Source of the DNA: Nonomuraea maritima
GTDB taxonomy: Bacteria; Actinomycetota; Actinomycetes; Streptosporangiales; Streptosporangiaceae
Length of the DNA stretch: 64,000 nucleotides
Assembly (NCBI RefSeq): GCF_900100395.1
Contig: NZ_FNFB01000017.1
Coordinates: forward strand, 1-64,000
Direction of reading: 5' to 3'
Each line of letters opens with the position of its first letter. Position 1 is the stretch's first letter. The notes beneath the pieces are model-generated. The model was given only the letters and a program-made list of their open reading frames with translations, was not told where the DNA came from and did not search any database. Positions 1 through 8,420 of the stretch are shown in pieces. A program made the position numbers and the translations under genes.

Positions 1-223
1 CGCGGATATAGCGCCAGGCGGTAGCGACGCCGACGTTGAAGCCGGCGGCAACTTCCCTCAGCGGTTCGCCTTTGCGCAGGTGGACGAGGACAAGCAGTGC
101 CTGCTGACCAGGGGCGAGACGCCGCCAGGGTGACCCGATCTGCTTGCGGTGCCGACGCAGGATGCCGGACAGATAGGACAGGGTTCGAGATGACAACGGC
201 AGCGCCGCACGGTAGAACAACAA
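1..223 (-). CDS. IS5-type transposase, N-terminal part (cut by window edge)
   Basis: An open frame on the minus strand runs off the left edge. It reads LLFYRAALPLSSRTL, then GQQALLVLVHLRKGEPLREV and FNVGVATAWRYI. This is the helix-turn-helix head common to actinobacterial IS5-type (DDE_4/HARBI1-like) transposases. The frame is closed upstream by a TAG near 269-271. The likeliest start is one of two TTG codons at 218-223. The catalytic DDE domain would lie outside the window, so I cannot say whether the copy is intact. The remaining ~225 bases before the next gene hold nothing I recognise. The position at the edge of a tRNA-linked island fits a mobile-element role. Confidence 0.75.
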   Translation of the reverse strand, partial: MLFYRAALPLSSRTLSYLSGILRRHRKQIGSPWRRLAPGQQALLVLVHLRKGEPLREVAAGFNVGVATAWRYIR

Positions 224-450
224 CTCAGAGCCTCTGGTGGTGAAGGTTGATCTTGGTCGACAGCCCTTCTACCAGGGGCTCTTCTACTTGTCGATCAACT
301 CCATCCGCGCGGCATGCCCTCCATCAGCGGCTTCAGGTTGGAAAACCCTCACTGATCGTCTGCGGTTGATCCTTCCCAATGCCTTCCCACAGGCAGTCGT
401 CGCTGCCGTTGAGATGGCGACACCAGCCCGGTGCGGCCTAGCGTGGAAGA

Positions 451-2631
451 GTGATCAGGCGGTTCTACCCCCGGGCGTTCGAACACCTCCAAGCTGCACA
501 TCGCGCGAAGTCGACGATGGGCTCGTTGTGGCAGACGTTGCTTGATGCTGGATGCATCGACAACGCCGTCACCACCTATGAAGACGGTTCTGGGCACGTC
601 CTTGTACAGATCGACTGGAATCCAGTAACTAGGCGAGATTTCACAGAGCAGTTCAGGACATGCCTAGACGAGCTCTGGGCGTGCCTCGACTCTCTCGTCC
701 TGGAGACGGTCGAGATGTTCAGTGTGCGCAAACGGCCCCGAAACCCTGCTCATCCCCGGTTCTTCCCGCTAGCGGACTCTCTGGATGGCTTCGAGGCGCT
801 TTTGGAGGAATCCTGTCTGGACGGTGTCTTGCAGCTCCATTTCGACATGATCCGCGACTGTCAACCATTCCGGTCTTCCTCCAACGACCAGCGAATCGAT
901 GCCCTTCGCAACGGGCTTCGCGACCTCCTTGCCTGGGAGCATGCGTTGGAGGCCGGAGGGCAAATCGGCGCGTGGGCGACTCCTGTCGAGCCGGAGGTCT
1001 GCATCGAAGAGCCACTGGAGTTGGAGCGCCTCGAAGTCTCCGAGCCCGGCGAACTCAACAACGAGCGGGTGGTGGCCGAATTCTGGCTCCGCAACTACAG
1101 CGTCGGTCTTCCCGTTGCAGCACGAGCTGGGACCTATGTAGACCTTGGCTTCGCCGATGGATTCATCCCCGCAGGAGTCGACGACACGTTCGGCCGTCGC
1201 CTGGGCGCAGTGATCGAAGCTGTCCTCCGCATCGCGGCTTCCTTCGCTTGGCTCTCCGCTCAGGTGCCCGGCTCAAGGCGCGTGCTGATCGGACACAACA
1301 CCCAAGAGACAACATGGACTGACGCCACCCGGTCGGTACACCGCTGGTCTGAAGGGGAACTCGCGGGTGTAGCAAGCTCGGATATAGGGCTAGGGGTAGC
1401 GTCGCAGGCCAAGGAGCTCACGCTCATCGTGGCAACACCGCACGGAGTGTTTGAACGATTGGTCCCTCATGCGACGCCGCTGCGCAGCCACGATCGTCCC
1501 GGCCTCGCAGCAGAAACCGCCGTGCAAGACGCGGCCGCGACCTGGGGCCTCCCCGATTTCGTGATGCTGCCGACTGTCGAGCGCAAAGGACCAGGGGTAA
1601 GGGAGTTCAGCGACGGTCTAATCGTGGTCGGCGAAATCGGAGTCATCGTCCAGGTCAAAACCCGCGAGACCGAGCCGGGCACCAGCGCCCGTGAGACGTC
1701 ATGGATCGCGAAACAGATCAGTGCCGCTGTCAAGCAAGTGAACGGTACCGCGCGTCGGTTGGCGGCCGAAACCACAGAGATGGTGAACGGGCGAGGACAG
1801 AGCATTCGTATCCATGGCCCCTCAACCCGCTGGGGTGGGGTGGTCATCATCGAGCACCCGGACCCACCAGGGAACTACGAGATACCGACAACCGAGAGTC
1901 GTATCCCGGTGGTGGTCTTGCTGCGACGAGACTGGGAATTTCTGTTCAACCAGCTCCGCTCCTCGCACGCAGTAGTCAGCTATCTCCACCGCGTTGGCGT
2001 CTCTACAAAGGTCCTCGGCGAGGAGCCGCAACGCTACTACGAACTGGCTGCCGCCGACGCCGAGGCAAGTCCTGGCCCTATCGATCCGACGATCCAAGGA
2101 CGGGGCGATTATCGGTCCGTGCCACTGCTTCCATCCGCACCAGCCGGCAGCGACGACGACGAAGCTCATGGCATGGTGCGCCTCATGCTCGAAGACATCG
2201 CTAACACGCACATCGAAGCCGAGCACGTGCAGGATCGGCAAAGGTTCCTGGCTTCCCTCGACAGCTTGCACGTGGGCAACCGTAGTGAGCTCGGACGCAT
2301 GCTCCTCGACGGTCTACAGCAGGTGCGCCTTGCAGGAGCCGACTCCCTCTCATGGCGTTTCCGGACCTTCCTGGCTGGTCAGAATCGCGACCAACTCGGT
2401 TTCGGGGTCTGCTCTACCCTTACCGAGACCACGCGATTGGCCTTCAGAGCGTGGCTCTTGTTGCGCCACCATGAACGGGGCCCGCGGGAGAACCTGGCAG
2501 AACTGACATCAATCGGCGTGCTGCTCACACCGAGGAACGATGGCCATCGAGACTGGGACACCACGATGATCGCTGTGCAAGGCGACCCTGAACTTACCGA
2601 GGAAGAACTCCAGCAGTATCAGGAACTCTAG
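451..2631 (+). CDS. Large protein with a PD-(D/E)XK-like nuclease signature, function unknown
   Basis: A 726-residue protein with no signal peptide or membrane segment. I do not recognise the family as a whole. Around residues 388-403 it has a motif resembling the core of restriction-like or NERD-like nuclease folds: an Asp in FSDGLIVVG followed 13 residues later by VQVKTRE (D388, Q401, K403). This suggests DNA binding or cleavage, but a Q in place of E/D is only one of several accepted variants. The rest looks helical. The start is uncertain: GTG at 451 has GGAAGA immediately before it, with no spacing, and an in-frame ATG lies at 517. It is the first complete gene of the tRNA-linked accessory region and lies upstream of a second nuclease-fold-like gene, so defence or mobile-element biology is plausible (inference). 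Confidence 0.6.
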   Translation: MIRRFYPRAFEHLQAAHRAKSTMGSLWQTLLDAGCIDNAVTTYEDGSGHVLVQIDWNPVTRRDFTEQFRTCLDELWACLDSLVLETVEMFSVRKRPRNPAHPRFFPLADSLDGFEALLEESCLDGVLQLHFDMIRDCQPFRSSSNDQRIDALRNGLRDLLAWEHALEAGGQIGAWATPVEPEVCIEEPLELERLEVSEPGELNNERVVAEFWLRNYSVGLPVAARAGTYVDLGFADGFIPAGVDDTFGRRLGAVIEAVLRIAASFAWLSAQVPGSRRVLIGHNTQETTWTDATRSVHRWSEGELAGVASSDIGLGVASQAKELTLIVATPHGVFERLVPHATPLRSHDRPGLAAETAVQDAAATWGLPDFVMLPTVERKGPGVREFSDGLIVVGEIGVIVQVKTRETEPGTSARETSWIAKQISAAVKQVNGTARRLAAETTEMVNGRGQSIRIHGPSTRWGGVVIIEHPDPPGNYEIPTTESRIPVVVLLRRDWEFLFNQLRSSHAVVSYLHRVGVSTKVLGEEPQRYYELAAADAEASPGPIDPTIQGRGDYRSVPLLPSAPAGSDDDEAHGMVRLMLEDIANTHIEAEHVQDRQRFLASLDSLHVGNRSELGRMLLDGLQQVRLAGADSLSWRFRTFLAGQNRDQLGFGVCSTLTETTRLAFRAWLLLRHHERGPRENLAELTSIGVLLTPRNDGHRDWDTTMIAVQGDPELTEEELQQYQEL

Positions 2632-2697
2632 AACACGCCCCGCTGACTTGTGATGCCATTGAACCGCCCTGACTTTGATGGAGACCGTGGTTTGCCC

Positions 2698-3293
2698 CGG
2701 CTTACCACCGCCTGCCAGCTCGCGAAGTAATTCACTGGCACGTTCGGCACCGTGACCATCGAGCGGTTCCTGCACACCAGCTACGACCAGTTCGCCCTGC
2801 AAGGGAAGATCTCCAACTAGCGGCCGTTCCGCCCAGCACTTCGTCCGCGAGCGACTGAACACCCTGGCCCGGGTGTAAGGCCAGAATGACGGGCGGCCCG
2901 TAGCGCTGTGCCTGTGCGTGTACAACGCCGAGCGTTCCCAGATGGCCGCCGGGTGGCTCGCCCACCTGGCAGGGGATCGCATCGAGGTCCGCTCCGCTGG
3001 TTCGGCGCGTACCAATCCGGTCAGCCCGGTGGCGGTTGACGCGATGCGCGAGGCCGGCTTCGACATCACCACCGAGCAGCCCAAGATCCTCACTATCGAT
3101 GCGATCGAGGCCTCGGATGTGATCATCTCCATGAGGTGCGGCGACGCCTGCCCGATCTCCCCGGGCAAGCGGTACGAGGACTGGAAACTCGACGATCCGG
3201 CCGGACAGGGGCATCGAGGCCGTCCGCCCCATCCGCAACGAGATCCGCATCCGGATCGACAAGCTGATCAGCGAGATCCTGCCTGTGGTCTAA
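2698..3293 (+). pseudogene. Decayed arsenate reductase (ArsC, LMW-PTP type with N-terminal three-helix domain)
   Basis: Pieces in three frames together match the actinobacterial ArsC layout. An N-terminal helical region (TIERFLHTSYDQFALQGKIS) is followed by the phosphatase-like loop (CLCVYNAERSQMA, with the C-x5-R signature kept), then GDACPISPGKRYEDWKLDDP, and finally IEAVRPIRNEIRIRI in a third frame. Stops interrupt it at 2728 (TAA), 2818 (TAG) and 2876 (TAA), and there are at least two frameshifts, one near 3208. The gene cannot make a full enzyme. No arsR or arsenite efflux gene is adjacent, so this is a leftover of an arsenic-resistance locus. Confidence 0.8.
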
Positions 3294-3528
3294 CCCGAGA
3301 GAGGACGAAACCGCTCGCGTGTTGACCGCCAGGTCGATCGTTGGCCGACGTTGGCGGCACGTTGCGCCTGATGAGAGGCGCCAAGCTACAGCAATCACCC
3401 ACAAGCGGCGCAGAGGGGCGATGTTCGTTGTAACAGGACATGACGAAGTACCGATCTGACGCATGATGATCGAATGTGCCGGTGACATCGCGCTCGGCGC
3501 TCCACCTCGACATAGGAAACACCTCGCA

Positions 3529-4596
3529 ATGGCCGCCGCCGCGTCTCCCGCCGTCCCTGACCGCTGGCCCACGCTCACCGAGTGGACACGTCGAAACCCC
3601 AACCACCCACTACGTGTCCTGAGGGGAAAGCCTTCACGAGCCGTGTTGCTGGACGTGTGGGAACAGCTTCTTTGCGATCTGCAACAAGCGAATCCTGCCA
3701 GGCTCGCGTCCAAGCGCAAGAACTTCTCCTCTGCCAACACCATCGAGGAATGCTTGCAACAACGCGCCGAGTTTCTAGTCGCGACGCACCTGACCAAGGC
3801 AGAGATCGCATATGAGTTCCTTCCCGAAGGCGGAGTTCCTCAGCCGGACATCGCACTGCTTAACCCCGCTACGAGCGGATTGCGCATCGAGGTCACCAGC
3901 CGACAAACCCCGAGCTTGGAAGAGCTACGCGACGAGCTGGATATGGATCTAGAGGGCGCCGGGTATCAGGTCGAGATCCAGTGTGAGGTAGCTCCTGTTC
4001 GCATCAGCGACGCCGAACGAGAGAGCATCCGCGCCAACGTGCGCGGCCAAGCCACGACGGGGAAACCCTTCCGGATCGTCGAGGGACTCAAGATCGGCTA
4101 CCCGCCGGTGACAGTCGACATGGTGATCAGCGGTGTACCCGCCAAGGACTCACCCGAGGAGGCTGGTGAATGGGTGACGTACGAGGTCGCCGGCGCTGAG
4201 CTCACCGATCACATGCGCGAGGTCGAGATGCGCATCGTTGGCAAGCTCACTGAGGATGCCAAGAATCGCCAAGCCGCAGCCGCTCCCACGCTGCTCTTGG
4301 TGGAGGCTAGCCGGACTGGCTTGGCTTCGATCAGGCCGGACTGGGTGTGGGAAGGGAAGCTGCAGAGTCTTCTGGGCAAGGCCAATACCAACTTCGTGGC
4401 TATCGGGGTGCTGTTCGCCGACCAAGCCTCACTCGAAGCGCGCGCCGTCGTAGTACGAGGCGCCGACTGTCCATCCAATGTTGTGGCGGCGATCGATCAG
4501 GTACGAGAAGCCTTTCGGCCCACGCCCACCTACGCCCAAAGCCCGAAGCAACTGCTGGCGTACGCGGTCAAGTCTTTCCGCTTTGGCCGCACCTAG
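3529..4596 (+). CDS. Restriction-endonuclease-fold-like protein, function unknown
   Basis: I chose ATG 3529 because AGGAAA lies about 10 bases upstream; an in-frame ATG at 3463 has no clear ribosome site. The product is 355 residues, soluble and charged. Residues 107-123 read PDIALLNP..RIEVTSR, i.e. Asp, 13 residues, then E-V-T. This is the spacing of a PD-(D/E)XK core, but with Thr where the catalytic Lys normally stands. The preceding stretch (an E-rich helix, then a strand) also fits the fold. It could be an active nuclease with a migrated Lys, or an inactive DNA-binding relative. The C-terminal half has no motif I know. It lies alone, about 180 bases before a GntR regulator on the same strand. 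Confidence 0.6.
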   Translation: MAAAASPAVPDRWPTLTEWTRRNPNHPLRVLRGKPSRAVLLDVWEQLLCDLQQANPARLASKRKNFSSANTIEECLQQRAEFLVATHLTKAEIAYEFLPEGGVPQPDIALLNPATSGLRIEVTSRQTPSLEELRDELDMDLEGAGYQVEIQCEVAPVRISDAERESIRANVRGQATTGKPFRIVEGLKIGYPPVTVDMVISGVPAKDSPEEAGEWVTYEVAGAELTDHMREVEMRIVGKLTEDAKNRQAAAAPTLLLVEASRTGLASIRPDWVWEGKLQSLLGKANTNFVAIGVLFADQASLEARAVVVRGADCPSNVVAAIDQVREAFRPTPTYAQSPKQLLAYAVKSFRFGRT

Positions 4597-4775
4597 ACTT
4601 CTGGCCGCGACCGCCGGGTTGGCCGCCGCCGACGATCGAATCTCAATCTCAGGTCTCATGCAGTGATGCCTGGCTCGGCCAACGGGTAACCAGCACACCG
4701 AGGCGGGCCACCTGCTTGGGGACGATGAGCTTGCTCCGCTTCGACGGACACATGGGCTTGTGATGATAAACGGTT

Positions 4776-5216
4776 GTGATCGACTTCGGTTCCGATCGAC
4801 CGGTGCACCGCCAGCTCGCCGACATCATCCGTGCGGACATCGCAGCGGGCCGGCTGAAGCCTGGTCAGGCACTCCCCTCAGAGACTCGGCTGATGCAGCA
4901 GTACGAGCTCGGCCGGGTTGCCGTACGCCAGGCGCTCGGGGTGTTGCGCAGCGAGGGACTGATCGTCACCGTGAAGCGTGAAGGCTCCTACGTCCGCCCC
5001 CAGGCGCCCGTTCAGCGGGTCGTTGTAGAAGGACTGGCAGAGGTTACTGCCCGTATGCCGTCTCCTGACGAGAGGAAGAAACTGGACCTCCCCGAAGGCG
5101 TTCCGGTGTTCGTCATCAAGGAGCCACGGCAGTCAAGCCGCATCTTGCCAGCCGATCGAACCGTGCTGGTCTGGGCGGCCGCAAGAAAGAACTCAACACC
5201 TCGCGACTCGGCGTAG
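4776..5216 (+). CDS. GntR-family transcriptional regulator
   Basis: A 146-residue protein starting at GTG 4776. Residues 7-70 form the GntR winged helix: VHRQLADIIRADIAAGRLKP, then LPSETRLMQQY and VRQALGVLRSEGLI. The tail (about 95-146) has the short SPDERKKLDLPEGVPVFVI / LPADRTVLVW form seen in many small actinobacterial GntR proteins that lack a full UTRA or FadR ligand domain, so it looks complete despite its size. The C-terminal KNSTPRDSA is not conserved-looking. Its target is unknown; the gene stands alone between two accessory genes, as regulators of integrative elements often do (inference). Confidence 0.85.
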   Translation: MIDFGSDRPVHRQLADIIRADIAAGRLKPGQALPSETRLMQQYELGRVAVRQALGVLRSEGLIVTVKREGSYVRPQAPVQRVVVEGLAEVTARMPSPDERKKLDLPEGVPVFVIKEPRQSSRILPADRTVLVWAAARKNSTPRDSA

Positions 5217-5390
5217 GCCTTCCAATCTCCTGCGCGCACAGAGCTCTACGGCCCGAGAGAGATTGTTCCACATCGAAATAGACCCCTCTTCTACGCCTGA
5301 GGGCTGCTGAGTGAACAGCGCGCGCAGAATGTCGTTTGGCGAGAGAAATCGACAGGCGACGGGACCACTGCTTCTGGTTGACTATGCAAT

Positions 5391-7274
5391 ATGGAGACGA
5401 CCGAATCCGTAGCGGTGCCTGCAGGGTTTGCGCCATATCGACACGACCCAGCCGGTGTTGCCGAGTTAGCGCGACTTGCCGATAGCGCGTGTGAGGGCAT
5501 TTCCCACCTGCTGGAGGCGAGTGTACGTGTGCCACGGCTCGCCGCCACGGTCGCGCCCACCGCCGACGCTGCGGCTGTGCGCGAGCTACAGATGATGTTC
5601 TCCTACCTGCTATCGATCAACAACAAGAGTTCGGTACAGCCTGGGGCAGTGTTGGAGCCGCTGGATGGGCCGTCACCTCTGCCTCGCGCGTTGCGCGATG
5701 CTGACTCCGAGGTTCGGGCACTGTGGGTAGCGCTGACGGATGCGGTATCGCATCCGATAGCGCAAGCGCGGTGCACTGATATTGCTTTCACGCTGCGCTT
5801 GACGAAAATCAGCCGCGACAGCGCGGAGAACGCCGCACGTGCCTATCTCGCCTCTCTTGACGGCAACCTGATGCCTTGGGATCAGAGCCTTGGCCTGTTG
5901 CGGGCGTGGACTTTGGCACGCTCGGTAGGCTCCACGGTTCTGGAAGCTGAGATCGTTTCAGCCATGCTGGTGGTGGCTGAAGACGTGATCACACGCGCTG
6001 ACGACTCGTCCGCGGCTGTTCGACTGTTAGAGGCACTGACCGCGCCGGGGCGCAAGGGCACTGCACAGCCGGCGAGCGCACAGGCGAACGCTTTGCTGGA
6101 TCGCGCGCTGACCGCTTATACAGAGCCTCACGCGATCGCCAATGTGGCCAAGCTGATCCGCAAGCGCTCGGCAGACGATCATGCACGGGCCGAGAATGCA
6201 AGTCGTGTCGAAATAGCCGCGCTGCTTACCGAGGCGGACAAGGCCATCGAGCCGCTCTCCATCCTGTTTCACCTGGGCGAAGCGGCCTCAACGGCGCGTC
6301 GCTTGGGAATATCGGACCTCGAACAGCAGGCGGTGGCTCGACTGCAGTCCGCACCGCCGGTGAGATGGAGAACAATAGAAGCAGAAATAAACCTACCGCC
6401 GCTCTTCGTGAACACCTTTATGCGCCCCTTCCGTTACGCAAAAGGTTGGCGAGAGGCGTTGAGCGTTTGGTTCGCTACGGAGGCGCCCAGCGGCAACCAC
6501 GCCAGCAACGAGGCCACGGCTCGGAAGGCCTTAAATGAGACTGTATTTAGGCGTGTCGCCCGAGTCACGATCTACGGTCATCACAACCTACCAAAGAAGG
6601 TCATCTCTAGTGACGACGACGCGTACACGCATGAACTCGCCAGAATCGAGCAGTACGCCATGGACTGCTACGGCGGGTTGCTTGCAAACGCACTAGATCT
6701 CACGCGAGCCCGATTCAGCATACCTACTCAGGCCGACCTAGAGACCTTCATTCTAGGCAGCGGCACCCATCCCGCGCTGGCACGACGTCTCGCGCAAGCG
6801 CTGCGGTTGTATTGGGTAGGCGAATACGCCGCTTGTGTTCACCTTGCCGCCCCCAAGGTCGAAGCGGCGGCCCGCGCCCTACTCCTGGAACTCAATGAGC
6901 CGGTCTATCGCACGGCCGTCGGGGACGCCGCCGGGCAATTCCCCGGACTGGGTGTGTTCCTCGATCACCTCGTCAACAACGGATTCGACCCGGATTGGGA
7001 GCGCTTCCTGCGCACATTCCTACTGTCCGAGGGACGGAACGTTCGCAACTTCGTCGCCCACGGTTTCATGGACGACCCCGACCGGCACACCGCCGCCCTA
7101 ACGCTGCGGGCGTGCGCGGTGATGGCATTGATCACCTCTGAGGCCACCGCGCAACGTGACAGCGCGGACGTCCGAGCAGCGTTGGCGAAACCACTACACG
7201 GCAAACCACGCCGGTCGTCATGGCAACGGGTCATGGACGCTGCCCGAGCCGCCTACCTCGAACTCCGCCGCTGA
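5391..7274 (+). CDS. DUF4209/HEPN-like protein with RNxxxHG motif
   Basis: A 627-residue mostly helical protein. Near the C terminus, R552-N553-FVA-H557-G558 matches the RNxxxHG signature for which the DUF4209 family is known. R-x4-6-H is also the catalytic motif of HEPN ribonucleases. The motif sits after a helix-rich block (VEAAARALLLELNEPV) typical of such domains. The first 450 residues are unrecognised, perhaps a helical sensor. No signal peptide or membrane segment is visible. ATG 5391 lacks a clear Shine-Dalgarno. Codon use looks less GC-biased than in the right half of the window. It converges on the three RHIM-motif ORFs at 7372-8420. An RNA-cleaving effector in defence is a reasonable hypothesis but is not shown by the sequence. 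Confidence 0.65.
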   Translation: METTESVAVPAGFAPYRHDPAGVAELARLADSACEGISHLLEASVRVPRLAATVAPTADAAAVRELQMMFSYLLSINNKSSVQPGAVLEPLDGPSPLPRALRDADSEVRALWVALTDAVSHPIAQARCTDIAFTLRLTKISRDSAENAARAYLASLDGNLMPWDQSLGLLRAWTLARSVGSTVLEAEIVSAMLVVAEDVITRADDSSAAVRLLEALTAPGRKGTAQPASAQANALLDRALTAYTEPHAIANVAKLIRKRSADDHARAENASRVEIAALLTEADKAIEPLSILFHLGEAASTARRLGISDLEQQAVARLQSAPPVRWRTIEAEINLPPLFVNTFMRPFRYAKGWREALSVWFATEAPSGNHASNEATARKALNETVFRRVARVTIYGHHNLPKKVISSDDDAYTHELARIEQYAMDCYGGLLANALDLTRARFSIPTQADLETFILGSGTHPALARRLAQALRLYWVGEYAACVHLAAPKVEAAARALLLELNEPVYRTAVGDAAGQFPGLGVFLDHLVNNGFDPDWERFLRTFLLSEGRNVRNFVAHGFMDDPDRHTAALTLRACAVMALITSEATAQRDSADVRAALAKPLHGKPRRSSWQRVMDAARAAYLELRR

Positions 7275-7371
7275 TCGATGGTGGTGGCACCCCACGGGGT
7301 GAGGTTCCCCGTATCTTTCCAGGCAGCACAGCCGCTCGCACTTCCGAGGCGCCGGGACGAATATCGACTAG

Positions 7372-7800
7372 CTATCGATTGAGTAGATAGAGCGTATAAG
7401 CAACGAGTGCGATACCGAGCAAGACTCCAAAAACAAACGCATAGAATGTCGGCTTCCATGCGACGATGATGCGAGCTGGCAGTGCAGTGACGACACCCTT
7501 GTTCCTCTTCACCTCACGACGAATGTTCGCGAAGTGCTCATCGAGGCGATCGAACAGGACGTCCCTACTGTCAGACCAGTGGGTAGCAGGCGATGAGTTT
7601 GAGGCTCTTTCGATTCGTGCGACGAGCGACTCGAGTCTATTCGCAGCACCGTTCAGGCCATCGGGGTTATATGAGCTTACCAGTTCCAATCTTTCGGCAA
7701 CGGCCATAAGAGCCATTGCGCTATCCTCATTAATGTTGCGGCTGGCCCTTTCCAGCGTCGTGGCGACGTCCTCGTTGATGCATCGTGCCGCATACTCCAA
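7372..7800 (-). CDS. Coiled-coil protein with C-terminal membrane anchor (probably the second half of an interrupted gene)
   Basis: 142 residues if translation starts at TTG 7800. The first 110 residues are helical, with a repeated INEDxA element (residues 9 and 24). The last ~27 residues (FYAFVFGVLLGIALVAYTLY) form a single membrane helix ending in LNR, so the protein should be tail-anchored with its bulk in the cytoplasm. The frame is continuous with the upstream 66-residue ORF apart from one TAG at 7819-7821, and the residues between the stop and this start (LDVIYAL) are open. It is therefore likely that this is the C-terminal part of one ~215-residue protein, split by a nonsense change. 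TTG 7800 has no convincing ribosome site. Confidence 0.6.
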   Translation of the reverse strand: MEYAARCINEDVATTLERASRNINEDSAMALMAVAERLELVSSYNPDGLNGAANRLESLVARIERASNSSPATHWSDSRDVLFDRLDEHFANIRREVKRNKGVVTALPARIIVAWKPTFYAFVFGVLLGIALVAYTLYLLNR

Positions 7801-7818
7801 CGCGTATATTACATCCAG

Positions 7819-8019
7819 CTATACTACACCTTCGCGCATCGCTCTGCGTATCATTTCCGCCAGAGCCGGGGCCTCGCGAGCCAGCTTTCTGAGAATCTCT
7901 TTGGTTGCAGCATCAATATGCTGGATTGGGCCATAATTGTCTCGACCAATGAAGACGCCATCACCCTCATTATGCTGTTTATAGTGAGGATTCTTATCGT
8001 CAGGATACGTCACCTCCAT
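7819..8019 (-). CDS. Small protein with N-terminal RHIM-like amyloid-signalling motif
   Basis: 66 residues. The ATG at 8019 overlaps the TGA of the gene before it (ATGA), so translation is probably coupled. Residues 22-32 read VFIGRDNYGPI, almost the same as IFIGRDNYGEI at the end of the upstream product. The I/V-x-I/V-G-x-x-N-Y pattern matches the RIP homotypic interaction motif (human RIPK1 core IQIGAYNYMEI) and the RHIM-like bacterial amyloid signalling motifs known from actinobacteria. An amphipathic helix follows (KEILRKLAREAPALAEMIRR). It ends at TAG 7819; the frame stays open beyond that stop into the membrane-anchored ORF. Confidence 0.7.
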   Translation of the reverse strand: MEVTYPDDKNPHYKQHNEGDGVFIGRDNYGPIQHIDAATKEILRKLAREAPALAEMIRRAMREGVV

Positions 8020-8420
8020 CAGTCTCTCCTTGGCCGCGATATTTCACCGTAATTATCGCGGCCGATGAAAATGCCATCTTGTTCGTTCCGCTGTGTTCCG
8101 ACGTACATCGCCTCCGTGCCTCCAACTGCAGATGATGCCAGCGCCTCGATTTCCGGTCGAACCTCTGGGTGCTCGGAAAGGTAGGTCTCGAAGATGGCCT
8201 TCCAACGAATCTTGGCTTCCTCTTTCGACATGGTGCCCTGTGTGAGCGCAGCGGAGTCGTGCTCGATGGCCAGGACCTGCGCCGAACTAGCGGCCTGATC
8301 GCCGCGGCCGAAGATCCGACGAGCCCATGCGCGCAACGTATCTACCTCACCGTTGAGCATGTATGCGACGACGTTGCCTGCGGCACCCGTGATGATTGCT
8401 ATGACTACCGGATCAAGCAC
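8019..8420 (-). CDS. Small protein with hydrophobic N terminus and C-terminal RHIM-like motif
   Basis: 133 residues from GTG 8420, which has GGAAGG about nine bases upstream. The first 22 residues (MLDPVVIAIITGAAGNVVAY) form a hydrophobic helix like the start of many short actinobacterial proteins that end in amyloid-type motifs. The middle is a charged helix. Residues 117-127 are IFIGRDNYGEI, the RHIM-like motif, near the C terminus. The layout (putative membrane-active head, soluble linker, terminal amyloid motif) is what is expected of an effector triggered by templating from a partner bearing the same motif, here the next gene (inference). It is the first gene of a minus-strand operon. 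Confidence 0.7.
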   Translation of the reverse strand: MLDPVVIAIITGAAGNVVAYMLNGEVDTLRAWARRIFGRGDQAASSAQVLAIEHDSAALTQGTMSKEEAKIRWKAIFETYLSEHPEVRPEIEALASSAVGGTEAMYVGTQRNEQDGIFIGRDNYGEISRPRRD

